Below, in pieces: positions 42,929 through 51,581 of a DNA stretch of 64,000 nucleotides; the stretch's first letter is position 1; each line of letters begins with the position of its first letter. The notes beneath the pieces were generated by a model, which made no database searches, was not told where the DNA came from, and saw nothing but the letters and a program-made list of their open reading frames with translations. This DNA comes from Aliarcobacter faecis. GTDB taxonomy: Bacteria > Campylobacterota > Campylobacteria > Campylobacterales > Arcobacteraceae. The DNA is taken from NCBI RefSeq assembly GCF_013201705.1, contig NZ_CP053837.1, positions 868,001 to 932,000 of the forward strand, read 5' to 3'. The translations under genes and the position numbers were made by a program.

Positions 42929-45405
42929 AAAGCTTTCTCCTTTTTAAATGGTTTTAAAATAATTAATAATCTTGGTAAAAGTAGTAAATTTGCTATTAAT
43001 ACGCTTATCATTACAACAGCTGTTAAAAGTCCAAAATATATAGTTGGAACTAAATTTGATAGCATTAAAATTGAAAACCCAATTACTATTATTATAGTTG
43101 TATGATACATAGGATGGCCAACTGTATTTAGAGCTTTATTTATAGAAACTGCATAGTTTCCATGGCTTTGTTTAAACTCAAAATCGAATCTGTGCATAAA
43201 GTGAATAGTATCATCAACTGCAATTCCAAGAGCAATAGCAGCTATTGTAATTGTCATAATATCAAGTGGAATAGAAAGCCATCCCATAATCCCAAAAACA
43301 AGTGAAATTGGAATTAAGTTTGTAATTAAAGCTATAATCACCATTTTAAAATTTCTAAATAGTATTAAAAACATAATAGCTAAAACTAAAATAGAAGCAC
43401 CAGCAGTTGATATTTGAGAATCAAACAAAGATTGCAACATATTATTATATAAAACCATAAGATTTGTAAGTCTAAAAGTTGTATCTTTATTTGTGATAAT
43501 CTCTTCTAAATCATGATTTATTTTTTTGATTAGCTCATTTCTTCGTAAATTATCATTTGAATCAATAATTCTCATAGTAATTCTAGCTTCGTTTGCTTCT
43601 ATATTTACAAAAGGGCTTAAAATAAGTTTTTTATAATCTTCTGGGAGTTGTTTATAAATTAGAGCAAGAGTTATCCCATCTAAATCTTGATTATTATTTA
43701 AGGTTTTTCCTATTTTTAAAAGTGTTGCTAAAGATTGAACTTTTCCTATTTCAGGGATATTATTTAAATAGTCATGAATTTTTGTGATAAGTTGCATTTT
43801 ATCTTGAGAGAACCAATATTGTTTATCATCTTTATTTAGTTTAAATTCATCTTCAAAATCATCAAAATTAGAAGCTTGTTCACTTTTTGTTTGAGGTTCT
43901 ATATCTTTAAATTTGATAATTACATCAAGAGGAGTTGTCCCTCCTAAATTTTCATCAATTACTTTCATACCTTTATAAATTTCTGTATTAGATTTAAAAT
44001 AGTTTATAAAAGAGTTTTCTACAAATATTTTAGTGCTTCCAACAACAGAAAAAATTGTAGTTAATATTGCTATAAAAATTATTTTTTTACCATGATTTAA
44101 AACTATATTAGGTAGTTTTGGAATAAAAGAAATTAGTTTTTCTTTTTTCTCTATTTCATCTTTTTTACCAATAAATATTAAAAAAATTGGGAAATATATA
44201 AAAGTTAAAAATAAAGATACCATTATTCCGACACTCATCATCAGCCCTAAATTAATAACAGGCTCTATTTTTGATAAAACAAGTGAAGAAAATCCAACAA
44301 CAGTTGTAATAATTGCAAAAAAAGATGGAATTAACTTTGATAAAACAGTATTTATCGTAAGTTTATATTGGCTAGCATTTTTATATTTAAAATATAACTC
44401 TTTATATCTTTCAACTAAATGAACTACCATAGACATTGTAATTATTAGTTGAAGTGCTACAAAGTTTGATGATATAACTGTTACTTCCCAGTTAAATAGA
44501 CCTAAAATTCCAGCAGTACTTAAAATAGAGATAAAACAGATAAAAAGGACTATAAAAACCCATCTAATACTTTTGAAAATATAGTATAAAACAAATATAA
44601 AGATGACAATTAAGCTTAAACCATAAATTAATAGATCGTTTTTTACAAAATGAACAGCATCATTTGCAATCATATTAACTCCACCTAAAAATATTTTGGC
44701 TTCACCTTCATAGTTTTTTATAATCTCTCTAATCTCTTCTATATTTCTACTATCATTTACTCTTACTTTTTCTCGATATTCCTTAAATTCTAAGTTATTT
44801 TTTTCTAACTCTTTTTTCTCTTCTTGGCTTAAATTTTCATTTTTTTCTTTCTCTAAAAGCTTATCTCTTTTATCAATAAACTTGAAATATTCTGTATCAT
44901 CTTTTAAATGAAGTATTAAAGCAGTTGTTTTAAAATCAGAACTAACAAGAGCATTTTGATATAGTGGAGAGTTTAAAAACTCTTTTTCTACTAAAGACTT
45001 ATCAAACTCTTTTGTACTTAAGCTATCAACTCCAGCAACTAAATCAGAAATAGGACGAATAGGCGATTGAAGTAGAGGAACTGTAAGAATAGAATCAACT
45101 TTAGCGATATTTTCTACCTTTAAGAAATCATTAGAGATACTTTTTATACTTTCTAAAGTTTCATTATCTAAAAGGTTTTTTTTAGGAGAAAAAGTAACTA
45201 TTAAAAAATTTGAATTTTCATATTTTTTAAAACTTTCTCTAAAAAATTTTAAATCTTCATCATCTTCTAAAAGTAATGTTTCAGCACTTGCATCAATTTG
45301 CATATTTTTTGCATTATAAGATAAATAGCCTACAAAAATTGAGGCTATTATTAAAAATAGTACTGGATACTTAAAAATTAAAGTATCATAAAATTTTTTA
45401 TACAT
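42925..45405 (-). CDS. RND-superfamily (MMPL/HpnN-like) membrane transporter
   Basis: An 826-residue inner-membrane protein with twelve helices in the RND pattern: one N-terminal helix, a periplasmic loop (about 35-235), five helices, a central cytoplasmic link, a second long loop (about 470-640) and the final bundle with GIAVDDTIHFMHRF, a family motif with paired acids. It lacks the length of drug pumps of the AcrB type and belongs with lipid/hopanoid exporters such as HpnN and MmpL. Genes for MlaA- and MlaC-like proteins lie directly upstream, so it probably moves lipids between the membranes with them. Confidence 0.9.
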   Translation of the reverse strand: MYKKFYDTLIFKYPVLFLIIASIFVGYLSYNAKNMQIDASAETLLLEDDEDLKFFRESFKKYENSNFLIVTFSPKKNLLDNETLESIKSISNDFLKVENIAKVDSILTVPLLQSPIRPISDLVAGVDSLSTKEFDKSLVEKEFLNSPLYQNALVSSDFKTTALILHLKDDTEYFKFIDKRDKLLEKEKNENLSQEEKKELEKNNLEFKEYREKVRVNDSRNIEEIREIIKNYEGEAKIFLGGVNMIANDAVHFVKNDLLIYGLSLIVIFIFVLYYIFKSIRWVFIVLFICFISILSTAGILGLFNWEVTVISSNFVALQLIITMSMVVHLVERYKELYFKYKNASQYKLTINTVLSKLIPSFFAIITTVVGFSSLVLSKIEPVINLGLMMSVGIMVSLFLTFIYFPIFLIFIGKKDEIEKKEKLISFIPKLPNIVLNHGKKIIFIAILTTIFSVVGSTKIFVENSFINYFKSNTEIYKGMKVIDENLGGTTPLDVIIKFKDIEPQTKSEQASNFDDFEDEFKLNKDDKQYWFSQDKMQLITKIHDYLNNIPEIGKVQSLATLLKIGKTLNNNQDLDGITLALIYKQLPEDYKKLILSPFVNIEANEARITMRIIDSNDNLRRNELIKKINHDLEEIITNKDTTFRLTNLMVLYNNMLQSLFDSQISTAGASILVLAIMFLILFRNFKMVIIALITNLIPISLVFGIMGWLSIPLDIMTITIAAIALGIAVDDTIHFMHRFDFEFKQSHGNYAVSINKALNTVGHPMYHTTIIIVIGFSILMLSNLVPTIYFGLLTAVVMISVLIANLLLLPRLLIILKPFKKEKAL

Positions 45406-45407
45406 AT

Positions 45408-45989
45408 TTATTGATTTTTAAATTGAGCAAACATTTCATCAAAAGATTTCTCTTTTAAAAGTCCTGCAAATTGTTGTCTATATGTTTGAATAATGCTAAC
45501 ACCAATTAAATCAATATCATATATATACCATTCATCATTTTTTTCATAGAAATTGTAATTAATGCTATAAGTTCCCTCTTTACCTACAAGTTCGGTTTTG
45601 AGTTGGAGTCTTGTATTATTGTAAGGTTCTAAAGATATGATTTTAACTTTTTGGTCATTGTAAAGTTCCAATTTATCACTATAAGATTTTTTTAATTTCT
45701 CTTCAAAAGTTTTTATAAACTCTTTTTGTTTCTCTTCATTTAAACTTGCCCAAATATCTTTTCCAAGAGCTATTTTTGCCATAAGTTCAAAATCAAAACT
45801 ATCACTTACAATATTTATAACCTCTTTTTTCTTATCATCTTTTGAGATACTTTTATCTTTTAAAATGATTAAAACACTATCGATTTTGTTTTCCATCTCT
45901 TTTTTTATTTCATCTTTTTTTAGTGCAAAACTATTTGTAAAGAGTATGGTTAAAAGTATTGAAATCTTTAGTAAATTATTTTTTAACAT
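45408..45989 (-). CDS. mlaC: MlaC/Ttg2D-family periplasmic phospholipid-binding protein
   Basis: A 193-residue exported protein with a signal peptide (about 1-22, ending SFA). The mature part has the MlaC layout: helical N-terminus, DSFDFELMAKIALGKDIW, EFIKTFEEKLKKSYSDKLELY and a C-terminal sheet with KNDEWYIYDIDLIGVSII. MlaC carries phospholipid between the outer-membrane MlaA and an inner-membrane transporter. Here the inner-membrane partner encoded next door is an RND protein; no MlaFEDB genes are in the window. Gaps to both neighbours are 1-2 bases. Confidence 0.9.
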   Translation of the reverse strand: MLKNNLLKISILLTILFTNSFALKKDEIKKEMENKIDSVLIILKDKSISKDDKKKEVINIVSDSFDFELMAKIALGKDIWASLNEEKQKEFIKTFEEKLKKSYSDKLELYNDQKVKIISLEPYNNTRLQLKTELVGKEGTYSINYNFYEKNDEWYIYDIDLIGVSIIQTYRQQFAGLLKEKSFDEMFAQFKNQ

Positions 45990-45990
45990 A

Positions 45991-46737
45991 TTATTCCTTT
46001 ATCTCTTTTTCTCTTTTTTGAGTATAAGCATCTCTTAAAAATGGATATAAATCAATAGCATCTGCTTTGATTTTTTCATAGAAATCCGGATGGAAAGAGT
46101 ACTCATTTGTTTTAAATAAAATATCAATTCCTAGCTCTTGTAGGCTATCTTGAGGTATTTTATAAGGTATTGTATTATGTGCTAATTGACTTGTTGGTGC
46201 TAAAGCTAAGTCAGCACTAAGACCTACAACATCTCTTAAATTTGAAGGTCCTAGAATTGGTAAAACTATATGAAATCCTTGACCAACTCCCCAATATCCA
46301 AGAGTTTGTCCAAAATCTTCTCTATAAATTTTCATTCCTAAAGTATTTGTTGCTTGATCCATAAAGCCTCCAAGTCCAAAAACAGTATTTACCATAAATC
46401 TACCTAGTTCTTTACTAGCATTTTGAAATTTAAATTGTAAAAGATTATTTACAAATCTAATAGGAAACATTAAGTTTGTAAAAAAGTTATTTATTCCTGT
46501 TCTTGCAGTTTCTGGCATAATATAGGCGTAACCTTTTGCAACAGGAGAAGCAATATGTGTATAAAATCCGTCATTAAAAGATGTCATAGCTCTATTATAA
46601 CCACTTAATGGGTCAAAAACTACACTATTCATTGGCTTAAATTCACTCTCTATATCATCTGCAAAATCATCTTGCGAAGCATTGCTATAAAGAGCAAAAG
46701 AAGATATAAAAAGTATTATACAAAATAGTTTTTTCAT
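45991..46737 (-). CDS. mlaA: MlaA/VacJ-family outer-membrane lipid asymmetry protein
   Basis: A 248-residue exported protein. After a signal peptide (about 1-20) comes the MlaA core: DPLSGYNRAMTSFNDGFY, NFFTNLMFPIRFVNNLLQ, RFMVNTVFGLGGFMD, REDFGQTLGYWGVGQGFHIVLPILGPSNLRD. The signal region lacks a lipobox cysteine (SSFALYSNAS), unlike E. coli MlaA, so it is probably not a lipoprotein. It heads the operon with mlaC and the RND gene and should pull mislocalised phospholipid from the outer leaflet. Confidence 0.92.
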   Translation of the reverse strand: MKKLFCIILFISSFALYSNASQDDFADDIESEFKPMNSVVFDPLSGYNRAMTSFNDGFYTHIASPVAKGYAYIMPETARTGINNFFTNLMFPIRFVNNLLQFKFQNASKELGRFMVNTVFGLGGFMDQATNTLGMKIYREDFGQTLGYWGVGQGFHIVLPILGPSNLRDVVGLSADLALAPTSQLAHNTIPYKIPQDSLQELGIDILFKTNEYSFHPDFYEKIKADAIDLYPFLRDAYTQKREKEIKE

Positions 46738-46844
46738 AAAAATCCTTTAAAATAAAACAAACATTATATATAAAATTGGTACAAAGTAACTTTAATAGAA
46801 ATTTATTATAAAATTGATTTACCAAAAAATTATTAAAATATTGC

Positions 46845-46850
46845 TATAAT
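46845..46850 (+). promoter_or_regulatory. -10 element of the yebC promoter
   Basis: TATAAT preceded by TTGC, 38 bases before the yebC ATG. It may drive the whole yebC-GTPase operon. Confidence 0.55.
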
Positions 46851-46887
46851 AAAAGCTAATTTTACTAAATTATATTGGAGTTGTTTT

Positions 46888-47598
46888 ATGGGTAGAGCTT
46901 TTGAATATAGAAAAGCAGCAAAGATGAAAAGATGGGGAAATATGTCAAGAGTATTTCCGAAATTGGCACGAGCTATAGAAGTAGCTGCAAAAACAGGTGT
47001 TCCTGATCCAGAAATGAATTCAGCTTTAAGAACTGCAATTTTAAATGCAAAAGCTGAAAATATGCCAAAAGCAAATATAGATGCAGCAATAAAAAGGGCA
47101 ACAGGAAAAGACGCAGCAAACTTTTCTGAAGTAAATTTTGAAGGTAAAGGACCACATGGTGTTCTAATTTTTGTTGAAACAGCAACAGATAATAATACTA
47201 GAACAGTTGCAAATATTAAAATGTATTTTAATAAAACACAGGGGCAAGTTGTACCTACAGGTTCTTTAGAGTTTTTCTTTGATAGAAAGGCTATTTTTGA
47301 ATTTAATAAACCAAATAATTATGAACTTGAAGATTTAGAGATGGAGTTAATTGATGCTGGACTTGAAGAGCTTGAAGAGGAAGATGGAGTTGTTCTTGCT
47401 TATGCAAATTACACAGATTTTGGAAATATGAATAATAAATTTGAAGAGTTAGGAATTGAACTTACAAAAGCTGAATTAAAAAGAATTCCAAATAATCCTC
47501 AAGAGTTTAGTGAAGCTCAACAAGAAGATATTGGGAAATTAATAGAAAAGCTTGAAGAAGATGATGATGTTCAAGCAGTTTATACAAATATAGCTTAG
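46888..47598 (+). CDS. yebC: YebC/PmpR-family regulator
   Basis: A 236-residue cytoplasmic protein of the YebC family, members of which act as transcriptional regulators and, more recently, as ribosome-associated factors easing proline-rich translation. Recognisable blocks are MGRAFEYRKAAKMKRWGNMSRVFPK, NAKAENMPKANIDAAIKRA, EGKGPHGVLIFVETATDN and GSLEFFFDRKAIF. The length is slightly below the usual 240-250. The next gene starts 19 bases later, so it may share a transcript with the GTPase operon. Confidence 0.95.
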   Translation: MGRAFEYRKAAKMKRWGNMSRVFPKLARAIEVAAKTGVPDPEMNSALRTAILNAKAENMPKANIDAAIKRATGKDAANFSEVNFEGKGPHGVLIFVETATDNNTRTVANIKMYFNKTQGQVVPTGSLEFFFDRKAIFEFNKPNNYELEDLEMELIDAGLEELEEEDGVVLAYANYTDFGNMNNKFEELGIELTKAELKRIPNNPQEFSEAQQEDIGKLIEKLEEDDDVQAVYTNIA

Positions 47599-47617
47599 AT
47601 TTTTAAGGAGATTAAAT

Positions 47618-48196
47618 ATGCAAGAGAATAAAAAAGTGTCAAATGAAACTAGTGAATTAGGAAATGTTGATCAAATTAGAGAGATTTTATTTGGTTCTCA
47701 ATCAAGAGAGCTAAATAAAAGATTTGAAAAGCTGGAAGTTGATATTAAAAGGTCTTTTGATGATTTAAAATCAAAAATTGAATTTAGTCAAAAAGAGTTT
47801 AATCAAAAACTTGAAAATGAAGTTGAGTTAATATCAAAAAGAATTAAAAATCTAACAACAACTCAGCAAGATGAATTAGCAGATATAAAGGATAGTAACT
47901 TAAAACAAGAGAAAAGAATTCAGCACAATATTGATTTATTAAATGAAGAGATAGGTGTAAAAATAGAGCAACTTACTAAAGATCAAAATGATAGTAAAAA
48001 ATCTTTAAGTGAAGAGTTGAATTTTCTAAAATTAGAAGTTTTTGAGTTTATTGAAGAAAAATTAGCACAAATGAACAATATTAAACTTTCAAGAGATGAT
48101 GCAGCTGAAATTATTATGGAAGCAGCTTTAAGAATTAAAGGAAATAATATTCAAAGTCAATTAAATTTAATTGAAGAGCCACAGCTACAAGAGTAG
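47618..48196 (+). CDS. Coiled-coil protein of the Ras-like GTPase operon
   Basis: A 192-residue soluble protein that is largely helical. Residues 15-40 hold a short conserved-looking box (VDQIREILFGSQSRELNKRF), and residues 35-150 form an almost continuous heptad pattern rich in Lys, Glu and Leu. No signal peptide or membrane segment. Comparable short coiled-coil proteins with a LLxGxE-like box accompany Ras-like GTPase/OmpA pairs in other bacteria; this is from memory. It starts with AAGGAG upstream and ends 7 bases before the OmpA-type gene. It probably acts as scaffold or adaptor. Confidence 0.75.
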   Translation: MQENKKVSNETSELGNVDQIREILFGSQSRELNKRFEKLEVDIKRSFDDLKSKIEFSQKEFNQKLENEVELISKRIKNLTTTQQDELADIKDSNLKQEKRIQHNIDLLNEEIGVKIEQLTKDQNDSKKSLSEELNFLKLEVFEFIEEKLAQMNNIKLSRDDAAEIIMEAALRIKGNNIQSQLNLIEEPQLQE

Positions 48197-48203
48197 TTTA
48201 AGA

Positions 48204-49832
48204 ATGAATGAACTAGAAAAATTAAAAGAGCTTTTATTAAAAAATGAGCTTGAAGATTTTGATGAGTTAAAAAAACAATTAAAAAAATTAGACTTTGAGT
48301 TTAATAGTAGTGAGCATATAAAAGAAAAAATATCTCCTGTTGTTGCAACAGCAATAAAAGAGAGTATAAAATCCTCAAAAGATGATGTTGTTGATAGCTT
48401 ATATCCTATTATAGGAAATATGATTACAAAGTATGTATCAAGAACATTTGAAGATATGATTAACTCTATTAATAATCAAATTAGAAATAGATTCTCTTTT
48501 AAAGCAATTAGTAGAAAATTAAGAGCAAAAGCACAAGGTATTAGTGAAACAGAGCTTTTAATAAAAGAGAATAGTAAAGCATATATAAAAACAGTTTTTT
48601 TAATAGATAAAAATAGTGGAGTTGTTTTAACGACTTTAGAGAATAAAAATAGCACTATTATTGAACCTGAAATGGTTGCTTCGATGCTTACAGCTATTAG
48701 AAGTTTTGTAAATGATTGGATTAAACAAAATGAAGAGAATAAAGAGCTAAATACTATTGATTATGGTGGAAGTAAGATTATTATTGAAACGGCAACAACT
48801 TGTTATTTAGCCACTATTGTTGATGGAGCTATTACAAAAGATACTTATAGAAAAATAGAAGAGGCTTTAGCTTCAATTGTTTCTAAATATGGAAGTAAAA
48901 TAAGAGATTTTAATGGAAATTTAGATGATTTACCATTAGAAAATATTAATAAAGTTTTATTACCACTTTTGAGTTATGAAGAGTATATTGAGAAAAATGA
49001 AAAAATTCATCCAATAATTTATATTTTTCCAATAGTTATATTAATTATAATCTCTTATTTTATTTATAACTATATTATTGATAGTAATTTAGAAAAAAAG
49101 GCAAATGAGCTACTTTTTAAAAATCCTTCTCTAACAATTTATAGGCTTGAAGCAGAGGTTAAAAATCGAGATATTTTTATAAATGGAGTTGTTCCAAACA
49201 CTATTTATAAAGATATGGTCTTTAATGAGATAAAAAAATTGGATAAAGTAAAAAATATAGAAAACAATATTCAAGTTATAGATTATATAAATAATCCAAA
49301 AGATATTTATGACAAAGTTACATATTTACGAATGGCACTAAATCAAAAAGATGGAAATAAAATAGAGTATAGTTATAATTATCCAAATTTAAAAATATTT
49401 GGTTCAGTTATTAGTAAGGCTGAGAAAAAATATGTTGAGAGTCAATTCTCTTTTATTGAAGGTTTAGATAGTATTGATTTTGACATAAAGATTATTCCAC
49501 CTAATATAGATGAAGTTATTCATTTTGATTTAAACTCTTCTGAAATTTCGCCAAATCAAGAGTATAAACTTATAAATATTATAAATTTACTTCATAAATT
49601 AGATGATGATTTAGTTCTAGAAATTTATGGTTTTAGAGATTTTAGTGGAACTTTAGAGAGAAATGAAGCTTTAGTAAATGAAAGAGCAAAAACTATTATG
49701 AAATATTTAAAATTAAAAGGAAATATTTCTCAAAAATTGGTTAGTATAGGTTTAAATGAAGTTCCAAAAGATATAGATGAAAAAGAGTATCCAGAGCAAG
49801 GTAGAAAAGTAGTATTCAAGTGGAAAAAGTAG
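48204..49832 (+). CDS. Membrane protein with cytoplasmic roadblock/longin-like region, BON-like and OmpA domains
   Basis: A 542-residue single-pass protein from the ATG at 48204; an in-frame TTG at 48171 lies inside the previous gene. Residues 1-115 are helical (DVVDSLYPIIGNMITK is typical). Residues 118-235 look like a longin/roadblock sheet-helix module (VFLIDKNSGVVLTTL, MLTAIRSFVNDWI, TTCYLATIVDGA). One membrane helix spans 269-292. Outside lie a BON-like domain (about 297-360), a second similar segment, and an OmpA peptidoglycan-binding domain (437-540; NEALVNERAKTIMKYL). Roadblock/longin folds are regular partners or activators of small GTPases, and the next gene encodes one. Confidence 0.8.
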   Translation: MNELEKLKELLLKNELEDFDELKKQLKKLDFEFNSSEHIKEKISPVVATAIKESIKSSKDDVVDSLYPIIGNMITKYVSRTFEDMINSINNQIRNRFSFKAISRKLRAKAQGISETELLIKENSKAYIKTVFLIDKNSGVVLTTLENKNSTIIEPEMVASMLTAIRSFVNDWIKQNEENKELNTIDYGGSKIIIETATTCYLATIVDGAITKDTYRKIEEALASIVSKYGSKIRDFNGNLDDLPLENINKVLLPLLSYEEYIEKNEKIHPIIYIFPIVILIIISYFIYNYIIDSNLEKKANELLFKNPSLTIYRLEAEVKNRDIFINGVVPNTIYKDMVFNEIKKLDKVKNIENNIQVIDYINNPKDIYDKVTYLRMALNQKDGNKIEYSYNYPNLKIFGSVISKAEKKYVESQFSFIEGLDSIDFDIKIIPPNIDEVIHFDLNSSEISPNQEYKLINIINLLHKLDDDLVLEIYGFRDFSGTLERNEALVNERAKTIMKYLKLKGNISQKLVSIGLNEVPKDIDEKEYPEQGRKVVFKWKK

Positions 49833-49838
49833 GGAATA

Positions 49839-50354
49839 ATGTTTAGCTATAAAATAGTATTAGTTGGAGATTTTGGTACAGGGAAAACAAGTCTTGTAAG
49901 AAGATTTGTTGATAATAGTTTTAGTGAAGAGTATAAAAGTAGTATAGGTGTATCTATTTCAAAAAAATTATTAAAGCAAGAGTTAAATGATGAAATTTAT
50001 GATTCTACTATGATGATTTGGGATATAGAAGGAAAAACAGAGTTTAAATCAATTTTTTCTTATCATTTAGTAGGTGCTAAAGCTTTTATAATAGTTGCAG
50101 ATTTAAGTAGAATGGATAGTATAAATTCTATAGAAGAGCATATAAGACTTTGTGAAAAAACTGTTGTAAATGCTCCAATAATTATTGCATTAAATAAGTG
50201 TGATTTAGAACATATAGATATAAATTTAGAAAATATAAAAAATCTATCTCCTAATATAATTAATGTTTTAAAAACTTCAGCAAAAGAGGATAAATTAGTA
50301 AATGATATTTTTGAGATATTAAATTTAAAAATTATTGAAGGGACAATAAAATGA
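49839..50354 (+). CDS. Ras/Rab-like small GTPase
   Basis: A 171-residue stand-alone GTPase of the Ras superfamily. G1 is GDFGTGKT (10-17), the switch I Ser is in SSIGVS (35-40), G3 is WDIEGK (61-66), G4 NKCD (119-122) and G5 TSAKE (146-150). The glutamine that positions water in Ras/Rab is Lys66 here, so hydrolysis probably needs a partner. No prenylation cysteines. Bacterial relatives include MglA and the Rup group. It starts 7 bases after the OmpA-type gene and overlaps the diguanylate cyclase gene by 4 bases. Confidence 0.9.
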   Translation: MFSYKIVLVGDFGTGKTSLVRRFVDNSFSEEYKSSIGVSISKKLLKQELNDEIYDSTMMIWDIEGKTEFKSIFSYHLVGAKAFIIVADLSRMDSINSIEEHIRLCEKTVVNAPIIIALNKCDLEHIDINLENIKNLSPNIINVLKTSAKEDKLVNDIFEILNLKIIEGTIK

Positions 50355-51574
50355 AACAAGATATTTTACTTCCAATAGTTTCTAGAAAATATAATCTCTC
50401 TTATATTATTTTTGATGAAGATTTTAAAATTTTAGATTTTTCTTTAAATATGAGAGAGTTTGTTGAAGATGATTTAAAAATAGAGTTAAATACAGATATA
50501 AGAGATATTTTTTGGGAGTTTGTAGGGTTAGAAAATGATTTGAAGAATTTGGTAGATTTAAAAAAGAGATATATTCATATTCCATTAATATCAAGGAATT
50601 CTCTTTTTTATGATATAAATATAGAGCTTTGTGAAATATCTAATAATAAAGTTTTTATTGCAATGTTCTCAAAACAGTTAAGTAACTCTTTAAATTATTT
50701 AAAAACAATACAAAAAATAAATCAAAATAATTTGGAAAAATATTATAAAGAGGAGTCTAAACAGAAGTATTATAATCTTATTAATGAGAAATTAATTAGT
50801 TTTAATATTAACCATTTAGGAAATATTACAAAAGTAAATAATGCTTGTTCTTTCTTTTTAGGAGTAGATAAACAAGCTTTAATCGGAAAGCATTTCTCTA
50901 ATTATTTTTTTTCAAGAGAAAATAAAGTAAATATAAGTGCAAATAGCCATATTTTTAGAGCAATAAATTTTGCAAATAAAGAGATATTTTTTCATGCTGA
51001 TATTATTCCAATTTCATCTAAAACTAAATCCGAAAAGATTGTAATTTGTCAAGATATTACATATTTAAAAAAAATAGAGACAGAACTCGAATATGCTGTA
51101 AATCATGATAGTTTAACAGGGTTACCTAATAGACTATTTTTAAAGAAAAAACTTGAATCTTGTATAGAAAGATATAATAAAGACAAAGAGATTTTTGCTA
51201 TTTGTTTTATTGATTTAAATAAATTTAAAGAAGTTAATGATACTTATGGACATCATGTTGGTGATATGCTTTTGAAACATTTAGCTGATGTGCTACAAGG
51301 AGTTGTTAGAGAAAATGATGTAGTTGCAAGACTAGGAGGAGATGAGTTTATAATTCTTCTTAAAAATCTTGATTCTATAGAGTATTTAGATAGAACTATA
51401 AATAGAATAAAAGAGGTTTCAAAAAATAGTCCAATGCACTATAATGAGAAATTAACTATTGAAATATCTTTTAGTTTTGGAATTAGTGTTTATCCTTATG
51501 ATGGAAATGATATTGATACTTTAATTGATATCGCAGATAAAAATATGTATGAGAGTAAAAAAAGAGCTTTTTAA
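50351..51574 (+). CDS. PAS-GGDEF diguanylate cyclase of the GTPase operon
   Basis: A 407-residue cytoplasmic protein. The N-terminal 115 residues look like a first, divergent PAS fold (YIIFDEDFKILDFS, then IFWEFVGLENDL). A second PAS lies at about 135-245, and the GGDEF domain at 250-405 has an intact active site LGGDEFIIL and an inhibitory RxxD (REND) five residues upstream. It should make c-di-GMP with product inhibition. Its ATG overlaps the GTPase stop (ATGA), tying it firmly to the operon. The terminator begins in its last codons. Confidence 0.92.
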   Translation: MKQDILLPIVSRKYNLSYIIFDEDFKILDFSLNMREFVEDDLKIELNTDIRDIFWEFVGLENDLKNLVDLKKRYIHIPLISRNSLFYDINIELCEISNNKVFIAMFSKQLSNSLNYLKTIQKINQNNLEKYYKEESKQKYYNLINEKLISFNINHLGNITKVNNACSFFLGVDKQALIGKHFSNYFFSRENKVNISANSHIFRAINFANKEIFFHADIIPISSKTKSEKIVICQDITYLKKIETELEYAVNHDSLTGLPNRLFLKKKLESCIERYNKDKEIFAICFIDLNKFKEVNDTYGHHVGDMLLKHLADVLQGVVRENDVVARLGGDEFIILLKNLDSIEYLDRTINRIKEVSKNSPMHYNEKLTIEISFSFGISVYPYDGNDIDTLIDIADKNMYESKKRAF

Positions 51575-51581
51575 GCTCTTT
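51561..51581. terminator. Bidirectional terminator between the GTPase operon and the M48 protease gene
   Basis: A 9-bp stem AAAGAGCTT/AAGCTCTTT (51561-51569 with 51573-51581) with a TTT loop, overlapping the last codons of one gene and the stop of the convergent gene. A-rich before and T-rich after, so it can act both ways. Confidence 0.75.
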
